Shown here in pieces: positions 8,600 to 16,354 of a stretch of DNA of 17,333 nt. The translations under genes and the position numbers were made by a program. The stretch's first letter is position 1, and the number at the start of each line of letters is the position of its first letter. The DNA is taken from positions 1 to 17,333 of the forward strand of contig CALGLM010000246.1 in NCBI GenBank assembly GCA_937930275.1, read 5' to 3'. The notes under the pieces are model-generated. The model saw only the letters and a program-made list of their open reading frames with translations, was not told the origin of the DNA and searched no databases. The DNA comes from an uncultured Ignavibacteria bacterium. GTDB lineage: Bacteria; Bacteroidota; Ignavibacteria; Ignavibacteriales; Melioribacteraceae.

Positions 8600-9892
8600 T
8601 TAATTCTTATTTTTATAGTCAACTTTATAAACCATAACACTATTTCCCCCTATTCCGTATTTCCCCTGTGCGGTTACTATTAAATAATTTTTGTCTTTGG
8701 TTATGTCTAAACCAACCGGAAAACTATCCGCATCAATTTTGCAGATTGTTTGTAGCTTTGAAAGGTCAACAATTGCAATTTTACTTTCTTCATTAACTGC
8801 TGCAAATAAATACAACCCGTCTTCCGAAATTTCCATTGTCCTAATCCCTTTTCCCACATATATATTTTCCCATTGGGTAATATTAAGTTTGTTATTCTTT
8901 AAACTATCTATTACTGCATCAATTTTACCCCTTTGTATATATCCTAAGTTAGTAATAGCAAGATAAATATAACCGTCTTTTACCAAAATATGTCTAATGT
9001 TCGGCATCATACCCGTAATGCTTCCTAAATATTCTCCGTTATTTACATCAACTACAGCCAGCGAGGTATTCATCATTTTACCTATAAATGCGTAATTGCC
9101 GTCCGGTGAAAACACCGTACCCCTTAAACAATCACCGCAAAACTTATCTCTATCAATTAAGGAGTTATTCTTAATTTTAACTTCATATCTTTTATCTATT
9201 GTTACATTAGCAATATATTTAAAGTCGTTAGGATTTGAAGATGATACATCAATTAAAGAGACAGTATTATCACCCCAATTAGTAATTATAATTTTATTAC
9301 TTTCTTTCGAGTATTTTATAACTTTTGGCAGCACTCCCGAAGGCATTACCCTAACAATACTATCCTTATCGGTATCGATAATACAGATAGCCGAAGGGTC
9401 AACTGCGTTTTGGTCATAATTTCTGCGATAATATGATACCCAAAAATATTTCCCGTTATGCGAAAAGCATCCTTCAACCGGTTTTCCTTTAAAATTATTT
9501 ATTTTATTTTTGACAGTAGTAAACTTATAATTGTAATAACTCGTATCCTTAAAAAGGAAATTGTTCTTATCGTTAAATTCATGTTTTATTACTTTTAATT
9601 TTTGGAATGTTTTTAAATCATAAACAACTGTACTATACCCTTCTAACGAATTTACATAAAATTTATTTTTCGCATCTAAAATATTCACGGATTTTGGAGA
9701 GTAAATATCCCTATCGTAAACATCCTGTTTACTATTTTGTTCGGGTCTTTTATTTTGAAAACGTTTTATTAACTTAATTGTAAAACTACTATCAATTGAA
9801 ATAGCTTTTGTATTAAGGTTTACGATTTTTTGAGAGTACAACGGATTATAAAGAAATAACGAAATCAAAAATAAGAAGCAAGTTTTTTTCAT
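8600..9892 (-). CDS. Exported YncE/YVTN-type beta-propeller protein
   Basis: The 430-residue product starts with a signal peptide (MKKTCFLFLISLFLYNPLYSQ, cleavage near residue 20), so it is periplasmic or exported. From about residue 60 it shows repeating blade motifs of a YVTN/YncE-like beta-propeller: SHNGKYFWVSYY (144-155), NWGDNTVSLIDV (205-216), FSPDGNYAFIGKMMNTSLAVVDV (two strands from 261), ISEDGLYLFAAVNEESKIAIVDL (from 355) and ITKDKNYLIVTAQG (397-410). A CGDC pair (252-255) precedes one blade; with no following histidine it is not a haem c motif. Such propellers are usually binding scaffolds or oxidoreductase-like; no catalytic residues can be named. The start lacks a Shine-Dalgarno sequence. 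The MITE-like element ends 36 bp upstream of the ATG and must separate the gene from, or include, its promoter. Confidence 0.8.
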   Translation of the reverse strand: MKKTCFLFLISLFLYNPLYSQKIVNLNTKAISIDSSFTIKLIKRFQNKRPEQNSKQDVYDRDIYSPKSVNILDAKNKFYVNSLEGYSTVVYDLKTFQKLKVIKHEFNDKNNFLFKDTSYYNYKFTTVKNKINNFKGKPVEGCFSHNGKYFWVSYYRRNYDQNAVDPSAICIIDTDKDSIVRVMPSGVLPKVIKYSKESNKIIITNWGDNTVSLIDVSSSNPNDFKYIANVTIDKRYEVKIKNNSLIDRDKFCGDCLRGTVFSPDGNYAFIGKMMNTSLAVVDVNNGEYLGSITGMMPNIRHILVKDGYIYLAITNLGYIQRGKIDAVIDSLKNNKLNITQWENIYVGKGIRTMEISEDGLYLFAAVNEESKIAIVDLSKLQTICKIDADSFPVGLDITKDKNYLIVTAQGKYGIGGNSVMVYKVDYKNKN

Positions 9893-9928
9893 AGGTTTAA
9901 GAATTTTTATTAAGAATTAAATAATATG

Positions 9929-10137
9929 GGGCTGTATTAAAAGTTTCTGATAAAATTAAATTGGCTAACCCTCGCCTCCACGTGTTTTATTCCCTTATTT
10001 AATATTTATATTCCATTATCATGCAATTTACTGTATGTATTGCGCTATTCATCTAAAGTTACAAATGAATCGTATATTATTAAAAAAAACACTCTTTAAT
10101 ATTTACAAATACAATAAATTAAATTTTAATACAGCCC
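9929..10137. mobile_element. MITE-like element, 209 bp with 14-bp perfect terminal inverted repeats
   Basis: The 304-bp gap 9893-10196 holds this element. Left end GGGCTGTATTAAAA (9929-9942) and right end TTTTAATACAGCCC (10124-10137) are perfect inverted repeats, extending to 16 of 17 bases with one mismatch. The interior is AT-rich except for a GC-richer patch (about 9963-9983) and has no ORF of useful size. Size, termini and lack of coding capacity fit a non-autonomous miniature inverted-repeat transposable element. GGGCTGT-type termini recall some bacterial insertion sequences, but no family is assigned. No clean target-site duplication is visible at either plausible boundary. It lies 59 bp from the end of the truncated mscS and 36 bp from the start of the beta-propeller gene. 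An alternative is a fortuitous long-range hairpin or small structured RNA. Confidence 0.6.
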
Positions 10138-10196
10138 GGTGTTTTAACTAAGTAAAATTTGTTTTTTTTATAATGTTTAAATGAATTAATTAGTTT

Positions 10197-10715
10197 TTAG
10201 CTTCTCTTTTTATAATTATGGTTAACTATTACGTCATTCATAAGTTTGGAATTGGGTATAATAAACACTTTATCATTTTCGCCCGTAACCAACGAAGTAA
10301 AAATACCAATTTCTTCAACATTTCCTTTAACAGAACCTGCTTCAATAAATTCGCCAACTTTTATAGGTCTAAAAATAATTAACATAACTCCTGCAGCAAA
10401 GTTAGAAAGAGAACCTTGTAATGCCAAACCGACTGCTAAACCTGCAGCACCTAATACTGCAACAAACGAAGTTGTTTCAATTCCGACTTGATTAATTGCC
10501 GCCATAACAACAAAAATAATAATTAACACTCTTGTAAAATTTGATACAAACTTAGATAAAGTTTTTTCTACATTTCTTTTTTCAAGTAATTTAAGTGTAT
10601 ATCGGGATATTAATTTTGCAATCCAAATACCTATAACAAGTATTAAAACTGCACCTATCACCTTTAAACCATAACCAATAAGTAATTGCTTTGCGTTTTC
10701 AATGTACTGTTCCAT
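10197..10715 (-). CDS. mscS: MscS-family mechanosensitive channel, C-terminally truncated
   Basis: The 172-residue product has a membrane segment at 14-36, another at about 61-78, and the pore-lining MscS helix with its Gly/Ala pattern (VLGAAGLAVGLALQGSL, 87-103), then SNFAAGVMLIIFRPIKVGE (104-122) and the beta-domain with EEIGIFTSLV and FIIPNSKL (151-158). Such channels open under membrane tension and release osmolytes on hypo-osmotic shock. It stops at NHNYKKRS, just where MscS normally enters its C-terminal alpha/beta domain, about 100 residues short of the E. coli protein (286 residues). The 59 bp beyond the stop show no remnant of that domain in any frame. The start has a good site (GAGGAAAATT before ATG), 12 bp after the DUF3078 stop, so the two form an operon. 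The pore core is complete; whether it assembles a working channel is uncertain. Confidence 0.88.
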   Translation of the reverse strand: MEQYIENAKQLLIGYGLKVIGAVLILVIGIWIAKLISRYTLKLLEKRNVEKTLSKFVSNFTRVLIIIFVVMAAINQVGIETTSFVAVLGAAGLAVGLALQGSLSNFAAGVMLIIFRPIKVGEFIEAGSVKGNVEEIGIFTSLVTGENDKVFIIPNSKLMNDVIVNHNYKKRS

Positions 10716-10727
10716 AATTTTCCTCGC

Positions 10728-11570
10728 TTAAAATATGTTAAAGGATACACCCAATTGTAAAGCTTCTCGAAATTGAGTTTTAACTGATTGAGATTTTTCG
10801 TAAACCAATAAAGTTGTAAAATTAACGTTAAAAATCGAATTAATTTTTGCTCGTAATGTATTATCCCATCTAACATCCCATACGTCAATATGTTCAAAAC
10901 GGGTAAATAACCTTAAACGAGAGCTATAAGTTATATTTTCCATAACCTCAAAAGCTGCTTCGGTAACCGATTCCAAACCGGTTTCAAATTTAAATGCTTC
11001 AATTTTTGTATCGGTCTCTTTTTTATCGGAATATGACCTGAAACGATTTGTAAAAACTTCTTGCAAAGCTATACCTAAACGAGACGTAAAACCCGTAACT
11101 TTATTATAGCTAAATCCAATACTTTGAGTAATATATCCGGGATCAAAAAAATCGGAAATTTGTAAAGGTTCAGACTTAGAATAATCGTAACCCTTTGTAA
11201 TAACAGACCTTACGGTGTTACTAAAATATGGGTCAATTTGCCAGCCCATCCTATACAAAAAAACCGTTTCTAAAAATATTTCGTTACTGTTAGTTTTAAA
11301 AATTGCATCTCCGGTCTTTGTTTTACCAAATACAGCATTTAAATGATTAAATACTACCAAAGAATCTTCAACAAATTTCACACTAAAATCGCCAAAAACC
11401 GACCAAGTAACAGAATTTTCACCCCCTTGTGACCAATTAGTGAACGAAACTTGACTTGCATTAATACCTGTAACGCCGGTTAAATAAACACCGTTTGTTC
11501 TGGTTGTATCTTTTGAGATATTGGCACCTTGTAAATCCAAAAAAACTAATAGTAGTAAAATTAATTTCAT
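10728..11570 (-). CDS. DUF3078 domain protein, probable outer-membrane beta-barrel
   Basis: The 280-residue product has an N-terminal signal peptide (residues 1-16) and then alternating short beta strands ending in aromatic residues to the C-terminus (LQLGVSFNIF), as in an outer-membrane beta-barrel. The segment NASQVSFTNWSQGGENS (residues 37-53), with its N-W-x-x-G-G-x-N-S core, is the hallmark of the Bacteroidota DUF3078 family, whose function is not established. There is no TonB box or plug domain. It is the first gene of a two-gene operon with mscS, 12 bp apart, and has a Shine-Dalgarno site (AAGGATAA before ATG). It diverges from the HIT-family gene across a 91-bp AT-rich interval. Family recognition is by motif and strand pattern. 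Confidence 0.8.
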   Translation of the reverse strand: MKLILLLLVFLDLQGANISKDTTRTNGVYLTGVTGINASQVSFTNWSQGGENSVTWSVFGDFSVKFVEDSLVVFNHLNAVFGKTKTGDAIFKTNSNEIFLETVFLYRMGWQIDPYFSNTVRSVITKGYDYSKSEPLQISDFFDPGYITQSIGFSYNKVTGFTSRLGIALQEVFTNRFRSYSDKKETDTKIEAFKFETGLESVTEAAFEVMENITYSSRLRLFTRFEHIDVWDVRWDNTLRAKINSIFNVNFTTLLVYEKSQSVKTQFREALQLGVSFNIF

Positions 11571-11661
11571 TATTATCCTTCATAGTTTATAAATAATTAA
11601 ATAAATATTTATATTAGTAATATAATTATAAACATTTTTGGAATCAATTTAAAGAGGATAT

Positions 11662-12084
11662 ATGGAAAACTGTATTTTCTGTAAAATTGCAGCCGGTTTA
11701 ATACCGTGCAACAAAGTATATGAAGATGAAAACGTACTATCATTTATGGATATTAACCCAATTAATAAAGGTCATTTATTAATAATTCCTAAAAAACATT
11801 TTCAGGAAGTAAAAGATTATGATGAAGAAACCGGTATGCAACTTTTTAAAGCCGCTATTAAAATAGAAAAAGCATTACGAGAAACCAAAGGAATTAAATT
11901 AGAAGCGACCAGCTTTGTTATGGCAAACGGAAAGGCAGCAGGACAAGAAGTTTTTCACAGTCATTTACATATTATTCCGCGATACGAACACGACAACATG
12001 GTTACAAAAATTAACAGAAAAGAAAATCCGACCCAAGAAGAATTAAAATTATTAGCAGATTTAATAAACGAAAAGATTAAATAA
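11662..12084 (+). CDS. HIT (histidine triad) family nucleotide hydrolase/transferase
   Basis: The 140-residue product is a full-length HIT domain. N-terminal CIFCKI (Cys4, Cys7) is the zinc-site half seen in bacterial HIT proteins. The fold follows with GHLLIIPKKH (37-46), and the catalytic triad H-x-H-x-H is seen as His99, His101 and His103 in FHSHLHIIPR. These enzymes act on nucleoside phosphoramidates or similar AMP/NMP conjugates via a nucleotidyl-histidine intermediate, in the cytoplasm; the substrate in this organism is unknown. It has a good ribosome binding site (AGAGGATAT before ATG) and is followed 22 bp later by the small lipoprotein gene, with which it may be co-transcribed. HinT/Hit cannot be told apart on sequence alone here. 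Confidence 0.95.
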   Translation: MENCIFCKIAAGLIPCNKVYEDENVLSFMDINPINKGHLLIIPKKHFQEVKDYDEETGMQLFKAAIKIEKALRETKGIKLEATSFVMANGKAAGQEVFHSHLHIIPRYEHDNMVTKINRKENPTQEELKLLADLINEKIK

Positions 12085-12106
12085 TATTTATAAACAAGGA
12101 GAATAT

Positions 12107-12562
12107 ATGAAAATAAAACTTTTAACGGCATTATTTGCATTAGTTACACTTTGGGGTTGTAATACAATGATGCTAACTCCGGTTAATTTTGCTTGGCCCC
12201 TTGAAGCTGCATTAACTACAGACGATACGGGCACAATTTCTGAAAATCGTTACGCAATTACTATTAATGTAACTAATTTATTTACGGAAGAATATGGCAT
12301 TAATGCAGATGTAAAAGAAAAAGTAGTGCATATAATTAGAAACGAAAAAGGTTATTACTTTTTAACTGCCGAAAACTTTAAAAATGTTTATATATTTAGT
12401 GCAGGAGAAGGTACATTAAAAATGGTAAAAAAAGTATTAATTAATGAAAAAGGATTATCCGTTCCGGCTTTTAACCAACGAGAACCAAATATTGAACTTA
12501 CGGTTAAAAACGGTGAAACCGTTCTTTTAGATAGCGAAGGAATTGTAGGAGGTAAAAAATGA
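12107..12562 (+). CDS. Small putative lipoprotein of unknown function
   Basis: The 151-residue product begins MKIKLLTALFALVTLWGC, a signal peptide ending in a lipobox (L-W-G-C, Cys18), so it is probably lipid-anchored. The rest is beta-rich, with a VVHIIRNEKGYYFLTAENFKNVY strand pair around residues 71-93 and no domain I recognise. It has a strong ribosome binding site (AAGGAGAATAT before ATG). Its TGA overlaps the next gene's ATG (ATGA, 12559-12562), so the two are translationally coupled and likely to work together at the envelope. The lipoprotein prediction is firm; function is open. Confidence 0.85.
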   Translation: MKIKLLTALFALVTLWGCNTMMLTPVNFAWPLEAALTTDDTGTISENRYAITINVTNLFTEEYGINADVKEKVVHIIRNEKGYYFLTAENFKNVYIFSAGEGTLKMVKKVLINEKGLSVPAFNQREPNIELTVKNGETVLLDSEGIVGGKK

Positions 12563-13845
12563 AAATAAAGAATATATTTTTATTGACGCTTATTTTTTCT
12601 ATTTTAAATATTATTTCTGTAAAGGCACAAAGCGATTTAGAAACAACAAAAGCATTTAAAACTGCCGTTGAAACTTTGGGTAGTGATATTGATAAAGCAA
12701 AAAGTATTACCGAAGTACCCGAATTTGAGAGCAGAGCAGCTGATTTAAAAGAAAAATATATCGGTAAAAAATCACTTTTAGATAAAGCACTTTATCCGGA
12801 AACTTTTGAAAGCACTTTTCAAAAAATTAATAATAAAATTGAAGTTATAAAAGGTAAGCTTTCTCAAATAAGCGATTTACAAGTTGAAGTTACTGATTTA
12901 AAAGGCAAACTTGAAGAATTAAAAGAATATGTTAACAGACTTAGCGAAGATTATTATACTACTTTAAGAGAGGTTGTAAGCTTACGCGAAAGCAACAAAC
13001 GTGATAGAAAAACTATTGACTCATTAAATTCATTAATGAAAAAATTACGCGATAATAGCAAACAACGTAATAGCTTAATTGATGAATTGGCTAACAGTTT
13101 GTTCTTTAGTAACGAAAAAAGCGTTGAATCTATGAACGAAGTTGAAAAGAAAGAACTTTTTATAAAGTTTAAAAGCAGCAATATGTTGGAAAACATTAAA
13201 CGCTTAATTATGGATAATACTCGTTATATCGAATCAGGTGCATTTACTACAAAACAACTTGATGAATTTAAAGAAGAACAAAAAGAATTTAAAGCAAGGT
13301 GGAAAGCTCTTGGTCCAAAAATAGCACAAGTTTATGCTACGCCTAAAGAAAAAGATGCCGAACTAAACAATGTTGATGCACTATTAAACAAATGGGACGG
13401 TTCGATAAATCAAAATATTTGGCAAAATATTGACGTTCAATTTAGATTAAAAGATATTACTTTAGAATCATTTAATAGCGGTGAAGAATTTTATAACGCT
13501 TTAATGAACTATATTGATAAACAAATTAAAAACGTTGAACAAAAGAGTAGTGAAGATAGACATAACGCATATAACACTTTTGCCGATAGCGTATATTATA
13601 AAAATATAGCCGATACTTGGATACCATTATTAACTCGCTATAAAATGTTAAATGACGAACAAGTTGATAATATAGACAATAAAATTAATGAGTGGTATGA
13701 CTCGTTGGGCGAAGCAATGCCTAACTGGATTTACATGCTTGTTATCGGTGTTCTTGTTTTAGTTGTTATTGTATTAATTGTAATGCTAACCTTAAAAAAT
13801 AGTCAGCTAAAAAAACAGCTTAACGAAAAAAATAAAAACGATTAG
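12559..13845 (+). CDS. Exported coiled-coil protein with C-terminal membrane anchor, unknown function
   Basis: The 428-residue product starts with a signal peptide (MKIKNIFLLTLIFSILNIISVKAQ, cleavage near residue 24). Residues about 90-165 are heptad-like and charged (ISDLQVEVTDLKGKLEELKEYV, then KDRKTIDSLNSLMKKLRDNS), typical of a coiled coil. A second long helical section follows (about 180-380). A single hydrophobic segment WIYMLVIGVLVLVVIVLIVMLTL (390-412) is followed by a short basic tail KNSQLKKQLNEKNKND. This places most of the protein outside the cytoplasm, with the tail inside. I recognise no enzymatic motif. The ATG overlaps the lipoprotein stop by 4 bp, so the lipoprotein and this tethered coil probably form one envelope unit. 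It could span the periplasm like an anchor or scaffold; that is inference. Its stop is followed 28 bp later by a strong hairpin. Confidence 0.8.
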   Translation: MKIKNIFLLTLIFSILNIISVKAQSDLETTKAFKTAVETLGSDIDKAKSITEVPEFESRAADLKEKYIGKKSLLDKALYPETFESTFQKINNKIEVIKGKLSQISDLQVEVTDLKGKLEELKEYVNRLSEDYYTTLREVVSLRESNKRDRKTIDSLNSLMKKLRDNSKQRNSLIDELANSLFFSNEKSVESMNEVEKKELFIKFKSSNMLENIKRLIMDNTRYIESGAFTTKQLDEFKEEQKEFKARWKALGPKIAQVYATPKEKDAELNNVDALLNKWDGSINQNIWQNIDVQFRLKDITLESFNSGEEFYNALMNYIDKQIKNVEQKSSEDRHNAYNTFADSVYYKNIADTWIPLLTRYKMLNDEQVDNIDNKINEWYDSLGEAMPNWIYMLVIGVLVLVVIVLIVMLTLKNSQLKKQLNEKNKND

Positions 13846-13872
13846 ATTAATGGATAATTAATTAAAAACCAT

Positions 13873-13901
13873 ATTTAGGGGCTTATTTTAAGCCCCTAAA
13901 T
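13873..13901. terminator. Strong hairpin between convergent operons, probable bidirectional terminator
   Basis: A 13-bp perfect stem (ATTTAGGGGCTTA at 13873-13885 with TAAGCCCCTAAAT at 13889-13901) with a TTT loop lies 28 bp after the coiled-coil gene stop. On the plus strand no T run follows. On the minus strand five T (13864-13868) follow four bases after the stem, so it may end the ehr-like operon as well, although that gene's stop is about 215 bp away. The remaining 13902-14117 is AT-rich and shows nothing else I can support. Confidence 0.7.
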
Positions 13902-14117
13902 AATAATCCCGCCAAATATTTCCAAATTCCGACATAATTTATAAATAATTTTACCGGCTTAAATAAAAGTATTAAATAGAATTATAAATAATCAAAAAAA
14001 AACAAATGGATTCCGTTAACATAGGAATATAAAAAGAATTACCGAAATAAATAAAAGTAGCTTTTGAGATTAGTAATTTACGCTATAATAAATCAAAGCA
14101 AAGCAAATAAAAATACT

Positions 14118-14867
14118 TTATTTTCTATCTATCCAATCTAAAACGGCATTCATAAAGGTTAAAGGATGAGGAGGACAACCGGGTATAAACAAATCGATAT
14201 TATGTTCTTTTAAAAAGCTTCTATCAAGTTCATCAGAATTATTAAATATACCCCCGCTTATAGCACATGCCCCGCATAAAATAATTATTTTTGGTTCAGG
14301 GCAGGCATCATAAGTAATTTGAGTAGCAGCAGCCATATTTTTGCTAATTGGACCGGTAATAACAATACCGTCTGCATGACGCGGCGAAGCGACAAACTCT
14401 ATACCATAACGTCCCATATCAAAATTAACATTACTTAAAGCATTAAGCTCGAGTTCACAGCCGTTACAACCTGCCGCAGATACCTGTCTTAATTTAAGCG
14501 ATTTACCGAAATAATCTTTTATTTTTTGAGAAGCAATTTCCGGTTTTAGCAAAGCAATTGTTTTATCAACAATCAAGTCTTTTTTATCGGAAACACCAAG
14601 CTTGTAATTTTGAGTAAAATGAATTATTTTTTCAGGACAGCTTTCTTCACAAATCGGACAGAATATACATTTTCCTAAATCAATATTTATCGGATTAAGA
14701 CCAATTGCACCTGTAGGACAATTATCAATACATAAAGTACAATTATCGGCACAATCTTTATTTTCAATTTGCGGAAGTCCCCTATAACGTTTAGGAAAAG
14801 TAACGTTCCTAACATCGTGAATAATGGGGTCACCTTGTAAAATTCTTATTTTTATTGCGTTAATCAT
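14118..14867 (-). CDS. Ferredoxin-fused NuoB/HyfI-like small subunit of an Ehr-type complex (EhrS-like)
   Basis: The 249-residue cytoplasmic-facing subunit joins two domains. Residues 36-80 hold two [4Fe-4S] ferredoxin sites, C39-C43-C46-C50(P) and C67-C70-C73-C77(P); the first has an unusual C-x3-C spacing. Residues about 125-249 form a NuoB/hydrogenase small-subunit domain with the proximal-cluster cysteines C134, C137 (AAGCNGCELE), C201 (GACAISGG) and C231 (PGCPPHP). These give a three-cluster electron relay: the ferredoxin half resembles HycF/HyfH/NuoI and the other HycG/HyfI/NuoB. It is the last gene visible in the operon, 11 bp after the large subunit, with an AAAGGAAAT ribosome binding site. 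All cluster ligands are present although the large subunit lacks a nickel site. Plain NuoB or a true hydrogenase small subunit are less likely given the neighbours. Confidence 0.9.
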   Translation of the reverse strand: MINAIKIRILQGDPIIHDVRNVTFPKRYRGLPQIENKDCADNCTLCIDNCPTGAIGLNPINIDLGKCIFCPICEESCPEKIIHFTQNYKLGVSDKKDLIVDKTIALLKPEIASQKIKDYFGKSLKLRQVSAAGCNGCELELNALSNVNFDMGRYGIEFVASPRHADGIVITGPISKNMAAATQITYDACPEPKIIILCGACAISGGIFNNSDELDRSFLKEHNIDLFIPGCPPHPLTFMNAVLDWIDRK

Positions 14868-14878
14868 AGTTATTTCCT

Positions 14879-16354
14879 TTATAAATCGTGTCCCGCATAC
14901 GATAGGTCAAAGCTTTTATTACAAAGCGGAAAATCTGAAATTGCGGTTTTTCGTAATGCAAGTGATAAACCATACCAATTGTTAAATGAAGGGTCTTTAA
15001 TTTTATAGCCGCATAATGCCGAATCGGAATTAGTAAAAGCGACATGCACAATCTCGCCACGCCACCCTTCTGTTACGGATATGACCCCGCAATTAGGCAG
15101 CAAGTTTCCTTCCTTTGTGTTTATATTACCTGTCGGTAAATTATTCAATTGGTCAAAAACAAATTTAAATGATTCCTCTATTTCCAAAGCTCTTATCTTT
15201 GCCCTTGCAAATACGTCTCCGGTAGCAAGTGTAATTACCGTAATAGGTGCAAAACGATAAACTCCGTAAGGGAAATTAACACGTACGTCTTCTTCCAGTC
15301 CGCAACTACGCCCCGCTGGTCCTACTAAGGCAACATCTTCGGCAAGCTTTCCTTCAACAAATCCGGTTTCTTCAAAACGTGCCAATGCGCCTATGGATGA
15401 AAAAAGATAATCATTTATTTTTTTTACATCAGTCCAAACAGTAGTTAATTCTTTTTTAACATGAGTTACAATCTCATCGTTAAAATCAAATCTAACTCCG
15501 CCGTATTTTAATAAGCCCCTTCCGAATCTATTACCGCATAAAGCTGCCAAGCTATTAATTACTAAAGTTCTAATTCTTCCGTAAGATGATGAAGGCAAAG
15601 CAAAACCGACATCATTAGCTAAACCAATTAAACCGGAAAGATGCATTGCAATTCTTTCAAGTTCCGAAGCAATACCCCTAATTACTTCTGCACGCAAAGG
15701 CACCTTTGTATTGGAAAGTGCCTCAATAGCCATACAATTTGTTAAAGCATGACCTATAGTCGTATCACCTGCAATCGATTCGGCAAGCTGTACTTGTTTT
15801 TTTAGAGGAGTTTTTAATATTAATTCTTCAATCCCCCTATGCTGGTATCCCAAATTAATTTCCAAATTATATACTAATTCACCGTGACATTGAAATCTAA
15901 AATGGCCAGGTTCAATTACTCCCGCATGTACGGGACCTACTGCTACTTCGTGAACCTCTTCTCCTTCAAGTTTAAAGAATTCATATTTGTTATTATTTAT
16001 AAAATTCTGTTTTCTAACCGGTCTAAGCCATGGATGATTTTCTATTTTATAATTAAAATTTTCTGCAAGCTCACATTCAAAATAATTGGTATGCGGATAT
16101 TTATTTGCAAAACTTTTAACCATAAAATCATTTGCTGCTAAACGACAACCGCATAAATAAAAACAAGATTCGTTTTTATCTGCAAGTACTGCAATTACCG
16201 TTTCTTTTTTATTTTTATCATAAGGAGAATATGTAATCATTCTATTCCCTTTTTCTAACAAATCTTCAATCGTTTTTTCAAACTCATTTTTTGTTAAAAC
16301 GGGAATTTTTTCTATTTCAAAAATCTGGTGATTTTGGACACTTATATAATTCAT
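14879..16354 (-). CDS. NuoC-NuoD/HyfG-like large subunit lacking the nickel ligands (EhrL-like)
   Basis: The 491-residue product is a NuoC-like domain (about 1-115, ending FECELAENF...HPWLRPVR) fused to a NuoD/hydrogenase large-subunit domain (EVAVGPVHAGVIEPGHF, then NLGYQHRGIEE, 168-177), the layout of HycE/HyfG in formate hydrogenlyase and hydrogenase-4. The two nickel-binding motifs are changed. Where HycE has ERVCGICG, this has ESIAGDTT (192-199), so CxxC is AGDT. Where hydrogenases have DPCxxC near the C-terminus, this has DPSFNN (454-459). All four nickel cysteines are therefore absent, and the protein cannot bind the NiFe centre as known. Energy-converting hydrogenase-related (Ehr) complexes show exactly this loss. 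The electron acceptor (perhaps a quinone as in complex I, or unknown) cannot be inferred. Start and the previous stop overlap by 4 bp. Confidence 0.9.
   Translation of the reverse strand: MNYISVQNHQIFEIEKIPVLTKNEFEKTIEDLLEKGNRMITYSPYDKNKKETVIAVLADKNESCFYLCGCRLAANDFMVKSFANKYPHTNYFECELAENFNYKIENHPWLRPVRKQNFINNNKYEFFKLEGEEVHEVAVGPVHAGVIEPGHFRFQCHGELVYNLEINLGYQHRGIEELILKTPLKKQVQLAESIAGDTTIGHALTNCMAIEALSNTKVPLRAEVIRGIASELERIAMHLSGLIGLANDVGFALPSSSYGRIRTLVINSLAALCGNRFGRGLLKYGGVRFDFNDEIVTHVKKELTTVWTDVKKINDYLFSSIGALARFEETGFVEGKLAEDVALVGPAGRSCGLEEDVRVNFPYGVYRFAPITVITLATGDVFARAKIRALEIEESFKFVFDQLNNLPTGNINTKEGNLLPNCGVISVTEGWRGEIVHVAFTNSDSALCGYKIKDPSFNNWYGLSLALRKTAISDFPLCNKSFDLSYAGHDL

Noticed and set aside
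9137..9144. CGDC motif in the beta-propeller protein as a haem c site
   Set aside because: A haem c site needs CxxCH; here the residue after the second cysteine is leucine.
14860..15060. 66-codon minus-strand frame at the junction of the two Ehr-like subunits
   Set aside because: It overlaps the 3' end of the large-subunit gene in another frame and has no supporting motif or ribosome binding site.
14879..16354. A functional group 4 [NiFe] hydrogenase
   Set aside because: All four nickel-ligand cysteines are replaced, so hydrogen chemistry at a NiFe site is not supported despite the close overall resemblance to HycE/HyfG.
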